The position numbers were made by a program, and so were the translations under genes. Under the pieces are notes generated by a model. The model was not told the origin of the DNA. It saw nothing but the letters and a program-made list of their open reading frames with translations, and made no database searches. A DNA stretch of 64,000 nt from the NCBI RefSeq assembly GCF_000330505.1, contig NW_004440113.1, positions 767,636 to 831,635 on the forward strand. The letters run 5' to 3'. Source of the DNA: Entamoeba invadens IP1. Taxonomy: Eukaryota > Evosea > Mastigamoebida > Endamoebidae. Below, piece after piece: positions 9,418-19,591 of the stretch; within the stretch, counting starts at the first letter, position 1, and each line of letters starts with the position of its first letter.

Positions 9418-10132
9418 TGAGTTTTTGAATTCTTAAAAAAATTGTGTTTCAATAAAAACAAATTAATAACATTTAGTTAAAATGTTTTTTAATTGCGTTA
9501 TTTTTTTTGTTTAAAAAAATTGAAAACAAATTTTTCCACAAAACAGTCGATATTTTATACTTTGTTTGTATTTTATCATTTTTTATTTTTGTATGATTAA
9601 AATAGTTTTCATTATTATTGAATTTAAAACTAAATAATTTTATGTATTTTATTTAAAGTTATACTTTCATAGTTTAATTATTATTTTTTTTAACAAAAAT
9701 ACTATTTGTTTACTATATATGTTCTATAATATATTAAAAGTAAATTATTAATAATAATAATATTATACTTATTATAACATTATTTTAAAATCAAATGTTA
9801 TTATAATTTATTAAAAAATAATATTATAAAAAGTATTAAATTGGCAATTCAATTTTTTACTCTTTTCTGGCTCTTCCCATTTTAAAGTGGACAAAATGAA
9901 TTGCCAAACTTCTCTATATTATCATGATAAGTATTTTTTTAGTTTATATACTTATAAACTTTTCAAAGAAGAAAGTGACGTATGCCTTAGTAATGACCAC
10001 AAATAGGAAGAGAAAGAAACTAAGTATTACTTGATAGTAGATCCCAATTTAAAAGCACTTTTCCCATCAAATTGCTGCCATTTTCACATACAAAACATTC
10101 AAATAACCCTTTTTAGAACAAGCTATACAAAA
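9418..10132. other. AT-rich intergenic spacer with a short inverted repeat
   Basis: No coding frame is supported between the divergent MCM9 and TECR genes. The DNA is A/T runs with TAATAATAATA tracts. The only structure seen is an inverted repeat: TTGGCAATTCAATTTT at 9841 and AAAATGAATTGCCAA ending at 9907. It could form a 15-bp stem around a 36-bp, relatively GC-rich loop. Its meaning is unknown. Confidence 0.6.
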
Positions 10133-10141
10133 CTATAAAAG
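10133..10141 (+). promoter_or_regulatory. TATA-like core promoter of the TECR gene
   Basis: CTATAAAAG lies 25 bp before the ATG at 10166. With the very short Entamoeba leaders (usually 5-20 nt) this places the transcription start a few bases ahead of the ATG. A nearly identical CTATAAAAGG precedes the gene at 20548. Confidence 0.5.
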
Positions 10142-10165
10142 AGTAACTAAACTAGAAAACACAAA

Positions 10166-11029
10166 ATGGCCAAAATCCACGTCTTATACAAAAACAACAA
10201 TTACGAAGTCGAGTGCGACTTGGATAAGCAAGTCCGTGCTTTCAGACTTGAAGTCCAAAAGGCGACCGGCTTGTTGGCTTGCCAACAAGGTCTTTCCTAT
10301 GGGAAAGACGAGAACAAAGTCCACCTTGAAGTCGACAAAACCCTTAGAGAGTCTGGTGTCACTGAAGAGACCGTCATCGACTTAAAAGACTTTGGCAAGC
10401 AACTTCCATTCAGATTTGTATACATCTGCGAATACGTTGGTCCTTTGGCCATTTATGTCCTTTGTTACTTCATCTCTATTGCTTTGGGCTTCCCCAACCT
10501 CGTCCAAAATAAAATTGCCTTCTACATGTGGACCATTCACTACGTCAAGAGAATCTTAGAGACCATTTTCGTCCATGAATTTGGAGATATGACAATGCCG
10601 TTCTTCAACTTGATTAAGAACTGCACTTATTACTACGGATTTGCTCTTGTTGTTGGTATCAATGTTAACTTCTTCCCTAAGGAGCAGTACTGCATCCCAA
10701 TGTACCTTGGTCTCCTTGGAATGATTGCCTCTATGGTTTCTAATGGGTATTGCCACATCATCTTGAAGAACCTCAGAACACCAGGCTCACAGGAATGGAA
10801 AATGCCAAAGGGATTCTTGTTCGACTATATCACATGTGCCAACTACTTCTGTGAGATCATGACTTGGATCTTCTTTGATTTGATGACTGGTATTCCTTTG
10901 ATGGGTGTTGCTTTCTCATTCTGTGGTATCTATCAAATGAAAGAGTGGTCTCTCCAGAGACATCAAAAGTATCAGAAGTTGTTCAAGGATTATCCAAACA
11001 GATGGATTTTGATCCCATATCTCTACTAA
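10166..11029 (+). CDS. TECR: very-long-chain trans-2-enoyl-CoA reductase (TECR/Tsc13 family)
   Basis: ER membrane enzyme that catalyses the last step of the fatty-acid elongation cycle, reducing trans-2-enoyl-CoA with NADPH. The 287-residue product has the family layout. A ubiquitin-like N-terminal region of about 80 residues (IHVLYKNNNYEVECDLDKQV) is followed by five to six hydrophobic segments forming the steroid 5-alpha-reductase fold. The C-terminus (MKEWSLQRHQKYQKLFKDYP, then NRWILIPYLY) matches the conserved basic end of TECR, where an HKxYxKxFPDYP-like motif is expected. The start ATG follows a clear TATA-like box. A 3-oxo-5-alpha-steroid reductase label would be less precise: the N-terminal ubiquitin-like domain is specific to the TECR branch. 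Confidence 0.88.
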   Translation: MAKIHVLYKNNNYEVECDLDKQVRAFRLEVQKATGLLACQQGLSYGKDENKVHLEVDKTLRESGVTEETVIDLKDFGKQLPFRFVYICEYVGPLAIYVLCYFISIALGFPNLVQNKIAFYMWTIHYVKRILETIFVHEFGDMTMPFFNLIKNCTYYYGFALVVGINVNFFPKEQYCIPMYLGLLGMIASMVSNGYCHIILKNLRTPGSQEWKMPKGFLFDYITCANYFCEIMTWIFFDLMTGIPLMGVAFSFCGIYQMKEWSLQRHQKYQKLFKDYPNRWILIPYLY

Positions 11030-11236
11030 ATCTTATTGACGATTTTTGTTTTATTCGTTTTAGTTTTTTTACTATAAAATATAGAATACAATGACATGTG
11101 TGCGTTGAATAATTGTTGTTAAATTAGATATATATTTCAGTGTTCGATTTCACAGTTATAGTGTTGTAATAAAAGTCTGTTATGTTGTTCAGTGAACAGA
11201 AAGTGAAAAAAGATATCAATTTATAACAAGAAGTCT

Positions 11237-12457
11237 TTACCCGCAGATGAGTGGCTGCAAATATTTATAAGACACTTTATCATCTAACATTCCAGTGTGG
11301 TCAGCCTTTCCAACATTGGTAGCGTTGAATGCATGTAACTGTTCACAATACCTGAGAGATTGGATGTTGACTGTACCATCTCCATCAGCATAAGAGAATG
11401 ATGACTTTCCATCATAATCACTGGTAGCCATTATTACTGTTTCGATTGTGTCATACCCTGCAGAATACAAACAATGTGTCTCAACACCATGGGGGAAGTT
11501 ATTATTGTACTTCTTGTAAAGACTTGGAATACCATTTTCAAAGATATAAGTGTGTTGCTTAGCAAAATCGCCGCCAATAGTGTTAAGAAGTTCCTTGGTG
11601 TTATCGACGGTGTACTGCTTTCCAGTGTCTTTGACAGTCAAAATTGGGGTACTTCCAAATGCGGTATTTCCACCATTGGGAAATAACAAGGAGCACGTTT
11701 CCATTGTTCTACAGATGGATCTGAAAAGGGTTGCACTAATTGGTAAGTCCATATTGTGTCCTGGGAAGGCAGCAGCTGTTGCTTTAACGGACCCAATCCA
11801 TGGAGTAGACATAGCAGCCCATCTCTTTATATACTTGGTAGCGAAGTCCTTTCCAACATAGTCAAGTAATTTATAAGACATCAGTCCACCCATTGAGTGT
11901 GATATTATGACCACCTTGCTATTGTATGTGTCGTACGCTTTTTTGATCAAGTTCTTGGTGTTCTCATACCAATTCTCTTTGTGTGAGTATTCATCAAATC
12001 TGAAGTATCTCCAGTCATATGGTGCACCTAACATATCTGCACCATCCTTATATCCAAGTTTCTCAAACTTCTTAATCAAATCATGGAAGGCTTTTGTCAT
12101 CAAAGAAATTGGCCAATTTGGATCGACAGAGTCAAGTGCATATGTGCTCCCATACTTCGGGACGGTGACTGTGACACCAGTCATTTCAGTTTGAATGTTC
12201 GAAGAAGCCACATAAGTTGGTCTTAAATAGCCAAGGTAACAATCATTAACAAACGGATTGATATCCTTAATAGCAACCCAAAGTCTTTTTTGTTTGACTT
12301 CTCTCTTACATCCATCATCAAGGTTTACAACAGCATCTGATGGTATATGAACTTCTCCTTCTAATATAGAAGAAAGGATACCTGGAATTAATACAATCGG
12401 GCTTCGAGTGCATGTCTCAGAGTAAACTACTGCAAGCAAGAGGAAAGAAACTAACAT
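11237..12457 (-). CDS. secreted/lysosomal LCAT-like phospholipase (PLA2G15 type)
   Basis: Alpha/beta-hydrolase of 406 residues in the lecithin:cholesterol acyltransferase family. A signal peptide covers residues 1-14 (MLVSFLLLAVVYSE). The oxyanion region is SPIVLIPGILSS, followed by a lid with a Cys pair, and the nucleophile elbow SHSMGG has the catalytic serine at residue 188. The probable acid residue is in the DGDGTV stretch near 355 and the catalytic histidine in KADHTGML near 385. The expected reaction is deacylation or transacylation of glycerophospholipids in lysosome-like vacuoles, or outside the cell. The protein length is normal for the lysosomal phospholipase A2 branch. No retention or anchor signal is seen. 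It is convergent with TECR, about 207 bp apart. Confidence 0.88.
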   Translation of the reverse strand: MLVSFLLLAVVYSETCTRSPIVLIPGILSSILEGEVHIPSDAVVNLDDGCKREVKQKRLWVAIKDINPFVNDCYLGYLRPTYVASSNIQTEMTGVTVTVPKYGSTYALDSVDPNWPISLMTKAFHDLIKKFEKLGYKDGADMLGAPYDWRYFRFDEYSHKENWYENTKNLIKKAYDTYNSKVVIISHSMGGLMSYKLLDYVGKDFATKYIKRWAAMSTPWIGSVKATAAAFPGHNMDLPISATLFRSICRTMETCSLLFPNGGNTAFGSTPILTVKDTGKQYTVDNTKELLNTIGGDFAKQHTYIFENGIPSLYKKYNNNFPHGVETHCLYSAGYDTIETVIMATSDYDGKSSFSYADGDGTVNIQSLRYCEQLHAFNATNVGKADHTGMLDDKVSYKYLQPLICG

Positions 12458-13895
12458 GATTTATTTCGATTCAATTGTGTTTTTATACTTCTGTTCTATT
12501 TTTAACTGGTTTCACTCCAATTCTCTCTACTTTTTTATGTTATTGATATAGTTTGTTCATTGTATTTTTATTGTTTTTAATAAAATTTGTTTTTCTTAAT
12601 TTGGGCATTTATTGTTTTCAAAACAAGAAAATCCGTTGAAATTCTATTTTTCGCAATAAACCAAAAAATTGAAGGAAAACTTTTCCAACGAACTAGAAAA
12701 AGTATGTCTCATTCTTAAAAGAACCAAATCGAACACGTTTGACTTTTATTGGAACAATTTATTTTTAGTTCTTATTTTCAAGTTTTACCTATTTTTAGGG
12801 TTTGTTTTTAACATCTCAGTAATTATAGTTTTGTAATTAAACTGTTTAGATTTTAACCATCTCTGATTTTTTATTTCCAAATTCGGAAAAGTGAAAAAAG
12901 AAAAGCATTTTTTTTATAACACAAAAATCATATTTATTTTTCTTATTTTTTGAAGTACCAAATATCATTATTACTAAAAAAAATGAAAAAAACATACCAT
13001 AGTAAAATATATGCCCAAATAAATTGCAATTTGTATTTCTTTTTCAATGAAAAATCAATTTTTTTGTTTGAAAAAATGAGTGATGAATTATTACTTTTTC
13101 ATCTTTTAGGGATATCACAATATTTTTTGCACTTATTCCCATAATAAGGTGTATATAACAATAATAAAATATACCTTTTAAAATTAGGGGAATAACGGAT
13201 TAAACTGCAAATTTCCCGAATTGGACATGGTTTGTTTAATTTTTAATAAATGATAGTAAATAGTCTTTTGAAGTGTCTGTGTTTATAAAATATGTTTTTA
13301 TATATATTATAATAATTATCTTTTACCTTATTTGTAATAAATTCGTTCTTTTTTACATTTCAAATTTGATGGAATTTACCTTTTCATTGTTTTAAATAAT
13401 ACACTTTATTGACGTTTTTTAAGTAATTTAAAAAAAAGATTTTTATTTTAATCAAAAAAAAAATTAAAAAATTTGTTGTTGAATAATTGTAATTAGATTA
13501 ATATTATAATGTGTTTAAAGTTAGTAATATGTATCTAATGTATTAAAATATATATTTATATTTGCAAATAATTTAAAAATAAATTTATAATAGAATAATT
13601 TATTATTTGAAAAAACTAATTAATAATAATTTATAATTGATTAATAATTTAATTTATTATTTAATTTATAATTATTCAAATGTATTAAAAATAATGCCAT
13701 ATTTAGTAATACATAAATTGTCTAAAAAGACCCTGCAAAATAATTAAAATTATAAGAAAACATTAATAAATTAAACAATAAACATATATTATATGTTAAT
13801 TTTTATAACCATTATTTATTATAAAAAATTTATCAAAAAACCATTAATAACCCATTTTACAAACCCTCAATGGAAACTGAGTTTTGCTTTGTAAC
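12458..13895. other. long AT-rich spacer, no gene seen
   Basis: These 1.4 kb lie between the LCAT-like gene and eL29 and consist of poly-A/T tracts and TTATTA-type repeats. A 64-codon frame at 12950 is low-complexity Lys/Phe/Leu and is judged random. No RNA gene or clear terminal repeats were recognised. Confidence 0.6.
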
Positions 13896-14108
13896 ATGTC
13901 AAAGGATAAGAACAGATCATCACACAACCAGTCACACAAAAACCACAGAAATGGTTTCTACAAGCCAAAACCCCACGAGTACGAAAGCAAAAAAGGAATT
14001 AACGTGAAGGTTGCCAGATCCATCAAGGCCTCAAGAAAGTTTGCTCTTAAACAAAGACTCGATGCCAAAATGGCGAAGAAAGCCGTTGCCGAACCCAAGA
14101 AAGAATAA
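13896..14108 (+). CDS. RPL29: 60S ribosomal protein eL29
   Basis: Small basic 70-residue protein of the large ribosomal subunit. The N-terminal NQSHKNHRNGFYKPK followed by YESKKGINVKVARSIK is the eL29 signature (compare THNQSRKWHRNGIKKP in animals). The C-terminus is Lys/Ala-rich. The start is taken at ATGTCAAAGG (13896), because the open frame upstream has no other ATG and eL29 proteins begin MAKSK/MSK. Compared with its neighbours it uses a limited codon set (AAG, CAC, AAC), as highly expressed genes in this window do. AT-rich spacers flank both sides. Confidence 0.93.
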   Translation: MSKDKNRSSHNQSHKNHRNGFYKPKPHEYESKKGINVKVARSIKASRKFALKQRLDAKMAKKAVAEPKKE

Positions 14109-15211
14109 ATGATTTGTTGTCCTTTGATTTCTTTATCACTATTAGATTTTTTTCTTTTCCCGAGTTTGCAGCCTTTTTTGACCTTTGTTATTTTTTTTAT
14201 TTCATATCATTATGAAATTACATATGTTTTTAATATAAATTAATTGTTTTCCATATAATATTTTATTCTTCATTTTAATTTAAATCAGTTTATCATAGTT
14301 TATTAAACCATTAAATAAAATGTTTTATTTAGTTATAAATTATAGTTTTGTTTTATAAAAAAAGTTTATTGTTTTTTATAAATAGAATATAATAATGTTA
14401 CTTTTTTCTTTTGAGGATAAATAGTAAAAAATTATAATAACATTTTTGGTTATTAATAAAATAATGTTAAAAGTTTGTTATCAATTGGATACGAACAAAC
14501 ATCAAAAAAATAGTATTAAAAATAAATAAATGAACTAAATATTTACGAAAAATTGTAAGTATTGTTGAAGTATTTTATTGCTCAAAATAACAAATCATTA
14601 AATGCATAATCTTTCATTTTATCATACCAAGAATATTTTAACAACGAGTTATTAACATCTTATAATATATAGTTGTAATTGAACAGTGTTTATTTAACGA
14701 TATTTCATCCTTTTCGTGAATGATTAATGATTAATCAACTTTAATTTTTTCGTTCCCAAAAAAATAATCACAAACACAAATAAAAAAACGCCTGATTAGT
14801 TTTCACTTTTTTGAATTGAGCCTTGTTTCCCGTAATATTGATATGATTTTCTTCTGTTATTACAAAACTCAAAACATCTTTTATGATCCCCTTTATTAAT
14901 CAACAAACAGTCAAACACACATTTTTGAATCACTTTTGTTGATTTTTTATTTTCTTGTATTTGAGACTTATAACCCAACGTGTTTAACCGAAAAAGCGGG
15001 TTATTGCCAACAATACTTGAATTCTTGTTTATGTAAGGATATTATGTTTTGTACTGTTTTGTTCACTCCTAAAATAAGACTTCTTTCTTTTTCCTTTTCA
15101 TTTCTAAACACTTCGTGAATTTCTTCGCCGCTCTTCAAAGGCTCAAAACGTTGTCGAAACACTCGTCTTTGTTCCCTCTTCTATATAACGGCATTTATCT
15201 GATCTCTGAAG
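14109..15211. other. AT-rich spacer upstream of the DUF1015 gene
   Basis: No supported gene. A minus-strand 60-codon frame at 14796-14978 has a twin CX3C spacing but no ATG, so it is not called. A TATA-like stretch (CTATATAACGG) lies near 15181, about 30 bp before the next gene. Confidence 0.5.
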
Positions 15212-16474
15212 ATGAAACAAATACAGATGGCTACAGTCAAACCATTCAGAGGCATCCGTCCACCAAAAGATATAGTAGAGTTAGTAGAGTCTCGTCCTTA
15301 TGATGTTTTAAGCTCTGAGGAGGCTTATAAAGAGTGTGAAGGCAACGAAAAGTCGCTTTATCACATAATTAAGCCTGAGATAGACTTTCCCGAGGGCACC
15401 TTAGACACTGATGAAAGAGTGTACAAAAAGGCTGCTGAGAACTTTGCGAAATTCCAGGAAAAGGGGTGGCTTGTGCAAGATACAAAAGAGTGTTATTACA
15501 TTTATGCGCAGACTATGAACAACAAGACCCAATATGGATTGGTAGTAGCTGCTTATGTTCCAGACTATATGAATGGTATTATTAAAAAACATGAATTAAC
15601 TCGAAAGGATAAAGAGGAAGATAGAATGAAACATGTCAGAGTCTGTAATGCTAATATAGAACCTGTCTTCTTTGCATATCCAGATCGACCAGAATTGGAT
15701 AAAATTATTGAGAAATACACATGTCAAAAACCATTGGACGATTTCATTGCTCCAGTCGATGGATTTGGCCACAAATTCTGGATAGTAGACAACGATGAGG
15801 ATATTGAAAATATTACAAAAATATTTAAAACTATTTCCGCGTTGTATATTGCAGATGGGCACCACAGATCAGCGGCAGCTGCTCTTGTGGGTGCCGAAAA
15901 GGCAAGAAACAATCCACATCACACAGGAAAGGAGGAGTATAACTACTTCATGGCAGTATGCTTCCCAGAGAATCAACTGACTGTGATTGACTATAATAGA
16001 GTCGTTAAAGACTTGAATGGACTTTCAAGCGAACAATTCTTGGATGCTCTCAAAAAGCACTTTGATGTTGAATTGAAGGGTGATGATATATACAGACCAA
16101 ACATGTTACATAACTTCTCGTTGTATCTTGATGGGAAGTGGTATTCTTTGACTGCACATAAAGACATCTATGACGACAATGATCCAATTGGGATTCTTGA
16201 TGTCACCATTTCATCGAATCACATCTTGGACGAAATTCTTGGTATAACAGACTTGAGAAGTGACAAGAGAATAGACTTTGTTGGTGGTATTCGTGGGTTG
16301 GGTGAACTAAAAAGAAGAGTTGATAGTGGGGAAATGAAAGTTGCGTTGGCACTCTATCCAGTTTCTATGAAACAAATCATGGACATAGCTGACAGTGGAA
16401 ATATTATGCCACCAAAAACAACTTGGTTTGAGCCAAAATTGCGGTCAGGAATGGTAATTCACAAACTCGAATAA
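15212..16474 (+). CDS. DUF1015 family protein (SerK/SbnI-related, possible serine kinase)
   Basis: The 420-residue product matches the bacterial/archaeal DUF1015 family along its whole length. It begins VKPFRGIRPPKDIV with ESRPYDVLSSEEA, carries the hallmark YIADGHHRSAAAA near residue 218 (the ParB/Srx-like nucleotide-binding element), and ends PPKTTWFEPKLRSGMVIHKL. Characterised relatives (archaeal SerK, staphylococcal SbnI) phosphorylate free L-serine to O-phosphoserine. In several anaerobic bacteria the gene sits beside serA/serC, as far as I recall. The function here is inferred only by homology. The family is rare in eukaryotes, so lateral transfer from an anaerobic bacterium is plausible. 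Base composition now matches the neighbouring genes. The start could be ATG 15212 or 15227. Confidence 0.8.
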   Translation: MKQIQMATVKPFRGIRPPKDIVELVESRPYDVLSSEEAYKECEGNEKSLYHIIKPEIDFPEGTLDTDERVYKKAAENFAKFQEKGWLVQDTKECYYIYAQTMNNKTQYGLVVAAYVPDYMNGIIKKHELTRKDKEEDRMKHVRVCNANIEPVFFAYPDRPELDKIIEKYTCQKPLDDFIAPVDGFGHKFWIVDNDEDIENITKIFKTISALYIADGHHRSAAAALVGAEKARNNPHHTGKEEYNYFMAVCFPENQLTVIDYNRVVKDLNGLSSEQFLDALKKHFDVELKGDDIYRPNMLHNFSLYLDGKWYSLTAHKDIYDDNDPIGILDVTISSNHILDEILGITDLRSDKRIDFVGGIRGLGELKRRVDSGEMKVALALYPVSMKQIMDIADSGNIMPPKTTWFEPKLRSGMVIHKLE

Positions 16475-17262
16475 TTCATTCATTTTTTGTTTATGTTTTT
16501 CTTTTAAATATCAACATTATCAACAATAAATTTAACATTTGCTAAACTGAAACAAACAAAAACTATATCTATTGTGATTTAAAATTTATTAGGTAATTTT
16601 AAATCAACAATATCAATATCAAAATTGATATATTAAAAAATTAATATATCAACTGATTCATGTGTTGTGATTGAAATTATAAATTATAATATTTATTTTT
16701 GTAACCAATGTTAATGTATTACAAAAAATTGAAACAAAATTTTAAAATCAAAATCTATTTTCTAATTTCAAAATTGATTTTGATGTATTCGTGAAAGAAC
16801 AATTGACAATTTCAATTTTTTTGAGATTCACATAAAATAGATAAAATAAAATTGACTAAAATATAGAAAACTTTTAAAGTAAACTACTCTAGAGTCTAGA
16901 CTCGATAAACAACAAGGCGATTAAAAAAAAATGTGAGAAAAAAAATGAAACAATTAAAACAAGAAGTGATAAATCATTTTTTAATGATATGGAGTAATAA
17001 ATAGTCCATATCATTAACTTTTTTTTCAATTAATAAATAAATTAAATACAATTATTGTGATAGTTATGTTCCAATTTCTTCGATTATTATTAAGTCTTAT
17101 ATTCCAAAAAAAAAGAATAAAGTAATCGGGATACTACGACAAAAATACTTTCAATGAAAAATAAATAAAGAATGACACGATGAAAGACGAATAGAAACAC
17201 CTTTCTTTTGAAATTTTTAATTACTCAAGAAGTGCAAAATAACATCTCAATAATCATTTTGA
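16475..17262. other. AT-rich spacer, small imperfect palindromes only
   Basis: No gene is supported. Short inverted motifs occur, such as AATATCAATATCAAAATTGA near 16609, and AAAATTGATTTTGA near 16770, but they are common in DNA this AT-rich. Confidence 0.5.
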
Positions 17263-17973
17263 ATGAATACTTATACTCAAGAAGCACAAAACATTAGATA
17301 TTCAACACAACAAATACCACAACAATTTGCGCAACAAGAACCCTACCAACAAGAAGAGTATAGTGTTCCTCCTTCTTTGACTCAAAGTGAGCAAGACCCA
17401 ATGGTCGCTCACGCTATAGCTCAAAACACAACTTATAACTTCCCCACAACCCCAGACCCTTCTGTTTCAACGTACGTTGTTCCACCATCACAGGGATTCA
17501 CTCCATTTCATCAAAGCTCTCACCTTCCACAGAACAAAAGAGACGAACAAAACAATGCGACTCCCGTGGAGCAAAAAGTGCAAAGCACATACCTTACTGA
17601 TATGGGTTCAGTAAAAACAGAAAATTATGACACGAACCAAGTACATCCTGAAAACTCGGGTTTTGTAGAAGTAAAAGAAACTCAAGGAAATAATCTTTCT
17701 TCTGAGCAGTACATCGATTTGGCGACAAAATTAGAACATATTGAGACTATACCAGAAAACGAAATTATGGATGACGACGACAGCAGAGTTATAGTGGTCA
17801 AATTGATGCTTGTGGGGATAGTATTATACCCCATTTACATAGTGATCTTTGCTCTTTTCAACAACAGCAGTGACAAGCGCGTGAGGATTCTTTCTTTTGT
17901 GTCGATGGGCCTCTTCTTGTTCATGCTTAGCCTTTACATCACACTCTTCTTCCTCTGCGTTTATGTCTTTTAA
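17263..17973 (+). CDS. Gln/Pro-rich two-transmembrane protein, unknown
   Basis: The 236-residue product has a long hydrophilic N-terminus (about 1-175) rich in Gln, Pro, Ser and Thr, with a Gln-rich start (QQIPQQFAQQEPYQQEEY). An acidic turn (NEIMDDDDSRV) leads into two C-terminal membrane segments, IVVVKLMLVGIVLYPIYIVI and LSFVSMGLFLFMLSLYITLF, separated by a short polar loop (NNSSDKRVR). The layout implies a cytosolic low-complexity domain anchored by a hairpin, as in several unnamed Entamoeba small membrane proteins. No enzyme motif is visible and no family is recognised. The start ATG lies in an AT-rich leader and the frame contains no intron signals. Confidence 0.75.
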   Translation: MNTYTQEAQNIRYSTQQIPQQFAQQEPYQQEEYSVPPSLTQSEQDPMVAHAIAQNTTYNFPTTPDPSVSTYVVPPSQGFTPFHQSSHLPQNKRDEQNNATPVEQKVQSTYLTDMGSVKTENYDTNQVHPENSGFVEVKETQGNNLSSEQYIDLATKLEHIETIPENEIMDDDDSRVIVVKLMLVGIVLYPIYIVIFALFNNSSDKRVRILSFVSMGLFLFMLSLYITLFFLCVYVF

Positions 17974-18343
17974 GTTAATTTGTTTTTTGGACTGCGTTGT
18001 TCACCTGTAGTTGTCCCACACAAGTAATTAGTAAGTTATTCTATTCAATTTACTATTTTAATCAGAAATAGAACTGTCTCAACTACTTCTTCTAGTTTTA
18101 AATAAGAATATGAAGATATTTAATAAAAATAAAATAACAAAAGAAATGTTGTTCTAATTTGGTACCCATTTTTCTTTCTTGAAAACCAGTTTTCTCCATT
18201 CTATATGTCAAATCGACGATTAAAAATAGTTAATTTAATAATATAATGAAGAGTAAAAAGAACTAGAAGAATAATTTTAAAAACGATTATCTATAATCGG
18301 CACCTTTCTTTTTGAAGACAGCCGTTGGACTGGAAATTCAGTG

Positions 18344-19591
18344 ATGAGCTTTTTTAAACCACACTCCGTCTACAACCCAAACGGAAGTAAATACATGTTC
18401 GACCAAATTTTGTTTGCGAGGGATAGCGAGTTTCTTCGGTGTTACTGCGCTGAGCTGGTGAAGGGGAAAATGGCTCCGGAGTGCAACACAAACGCGCGGT
18501 TGCTTGTGGAGTACTTTAACGTGCATGGGAAGTTACTCGACTTAATGAAAGAAGTTGCGAAGCGGGAAATTGAGACGACAAACACCGAGACACAAATATT
18601 TCGAGGAAACACTTCATTCACACGACTGTATGGGGAGTATAGCCACTTGTGTTTGTTGCCATATTTGAGAGCTGTGACAAAGGACATCATCCAAGTCTTA
18701 ATGTCCGAAGATACAAAGCTCGACCCTGATGCTTTAAGTGTGGTAGACTCCCCAAATCATGCGGAGACAATGGACACCTTCTGTAAATTGGCTAAGACGT
18801 TTGCGACAAAGTTAGTCGACTCTGTCAGTCTACTTCCACTCCACTTCCATCAACTTCTTCGATTCATCTCGGTCGAGGTTGGCAACAAAAAGTCGAAGAT
18901 TTCAACACCACAAAACACATTTAATTTGCTCTTTTTCATTAGAACCGTCTTCCCAGTATTCCACGCACCACAACATGTGATGGACACTATACAACCACCA
19001 TCACCAGAAATGGCTAAACGCCTCACCACATTTTCTAAGACATGTCAGTCTCTTGTGAATGATGGGTCTTTGAGTTCGGTGGTACCAAACGACATATCTG
19101 TGGTCATGACAACTGCAGCAGGAAAGCTTTTTGAGAACTTCACACACCCAAGGTCGGGATACATGACTGAGAAAAGTGGGCTGGACTTCTCCCTGCAACC
19201 AGGAGCTCACCAGAAAATCGTCGAGTTGGTCAGGGCAAATTTGGAGCCGTTGACAAATTTGATGACAAGGGACGTCGATACCCTGAAGGCCGCACTCGAC
19301 ACTGAGCGAAACGAAGACTCTGTGATGACCGAAATGCAGCAGTCGCTTGAGTTCTGCAGCAACACATACAGTGAAAGATTACAGGCCGTCGAGGACGAGA
19401 TCAAGGACTTGACTGGGGAAATCGACTTTTACAAAACACAATTGGCTTCAATTAAGAAGGCAATCCAAGACGAAGACGACCTCACTGTGAAACTCCAGGA
19501 CGAAATTTCTAAACTTGAGGCCGACTCACCTAAGCCACCTATGTCGACACGAGAGAATAGTGTTTCGTCAAAGAAGGACCAACCTCTCTAA
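18344..19591 (+). CDS. RasGAP domain protein with C-terminal coiled coil
   Basis: GTPase-activating protein for a Ras-family GTPase, 415 residues. The all-helical RasGAP domain occupies roughly residues 20-310. The arginine-finger loop is QIFRGNTSFTRLYGEY (R87), comparable to LFRATTLAS of p120GAP. The central helix reads NTFNLLFFIRTVFPVFHAP in place of the classical FLRFICPAI block. Residues from about 330 to 395 form a coiled coil (LQAVEDEIKDLTGEI and following heptads), and a Ser/Lys tail ends the protein. Catalytic activity seems possible because the finger arginine is kept. There is no PH, C2 or IQ domain. Either ATG 18344 or an upstream exon could start it; the frame upstream is closed. 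Confidence 0.8.
   Translation: MSFFKPHSVYNPNGSKYMFDQILFARDSEFLRCYCAELVKGKMAPECNTNARLLVEYFNVHGKLLDLMKEVAKREIETTNTETQIFRGNTSFTRLYGEYSHLCLLPYLRAVTKDIIQVLMSEDTKLDPDALSVVDSPNHAETMDTFCKLAKTFATKLVDSVSLLPLHFHQLLRFISVEVGNKKSKISTPQNTFNLLFFIRTVFPVFHAPQHVMDTIQPPSPEMAKRLTTFSKTCQSLVNDGSLSSVVPNDISVVMTTAAGKLFENFTHPRSGYMTEKSGLDFSLQPGAHQKIVELVRANLEPLTNLMTRDVDTLKAALDTERNEDSVMTEMQQSLEFCSNTYSERLQAVEDEIKDLTGEIDFYKTQLASIKKAIQDEDDLTVKLQDEISKLEADSPKPPMSTRENSVSSKKDQPL

Noticed and set aside
12950..13144. 64-codon plus-strand frame
   Set aside because: Lys/Phe/Leu low complexity in AT-rich DNA with no conserved features.
14796..14978. 60-codon minus-strand frame with twin CX3C spacing, like small TIM or CHCH proteins
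   Set aside because: It has no ATG (only TTG), the spacing is 10 residues instead of 11 or more, and no spliced start was found.
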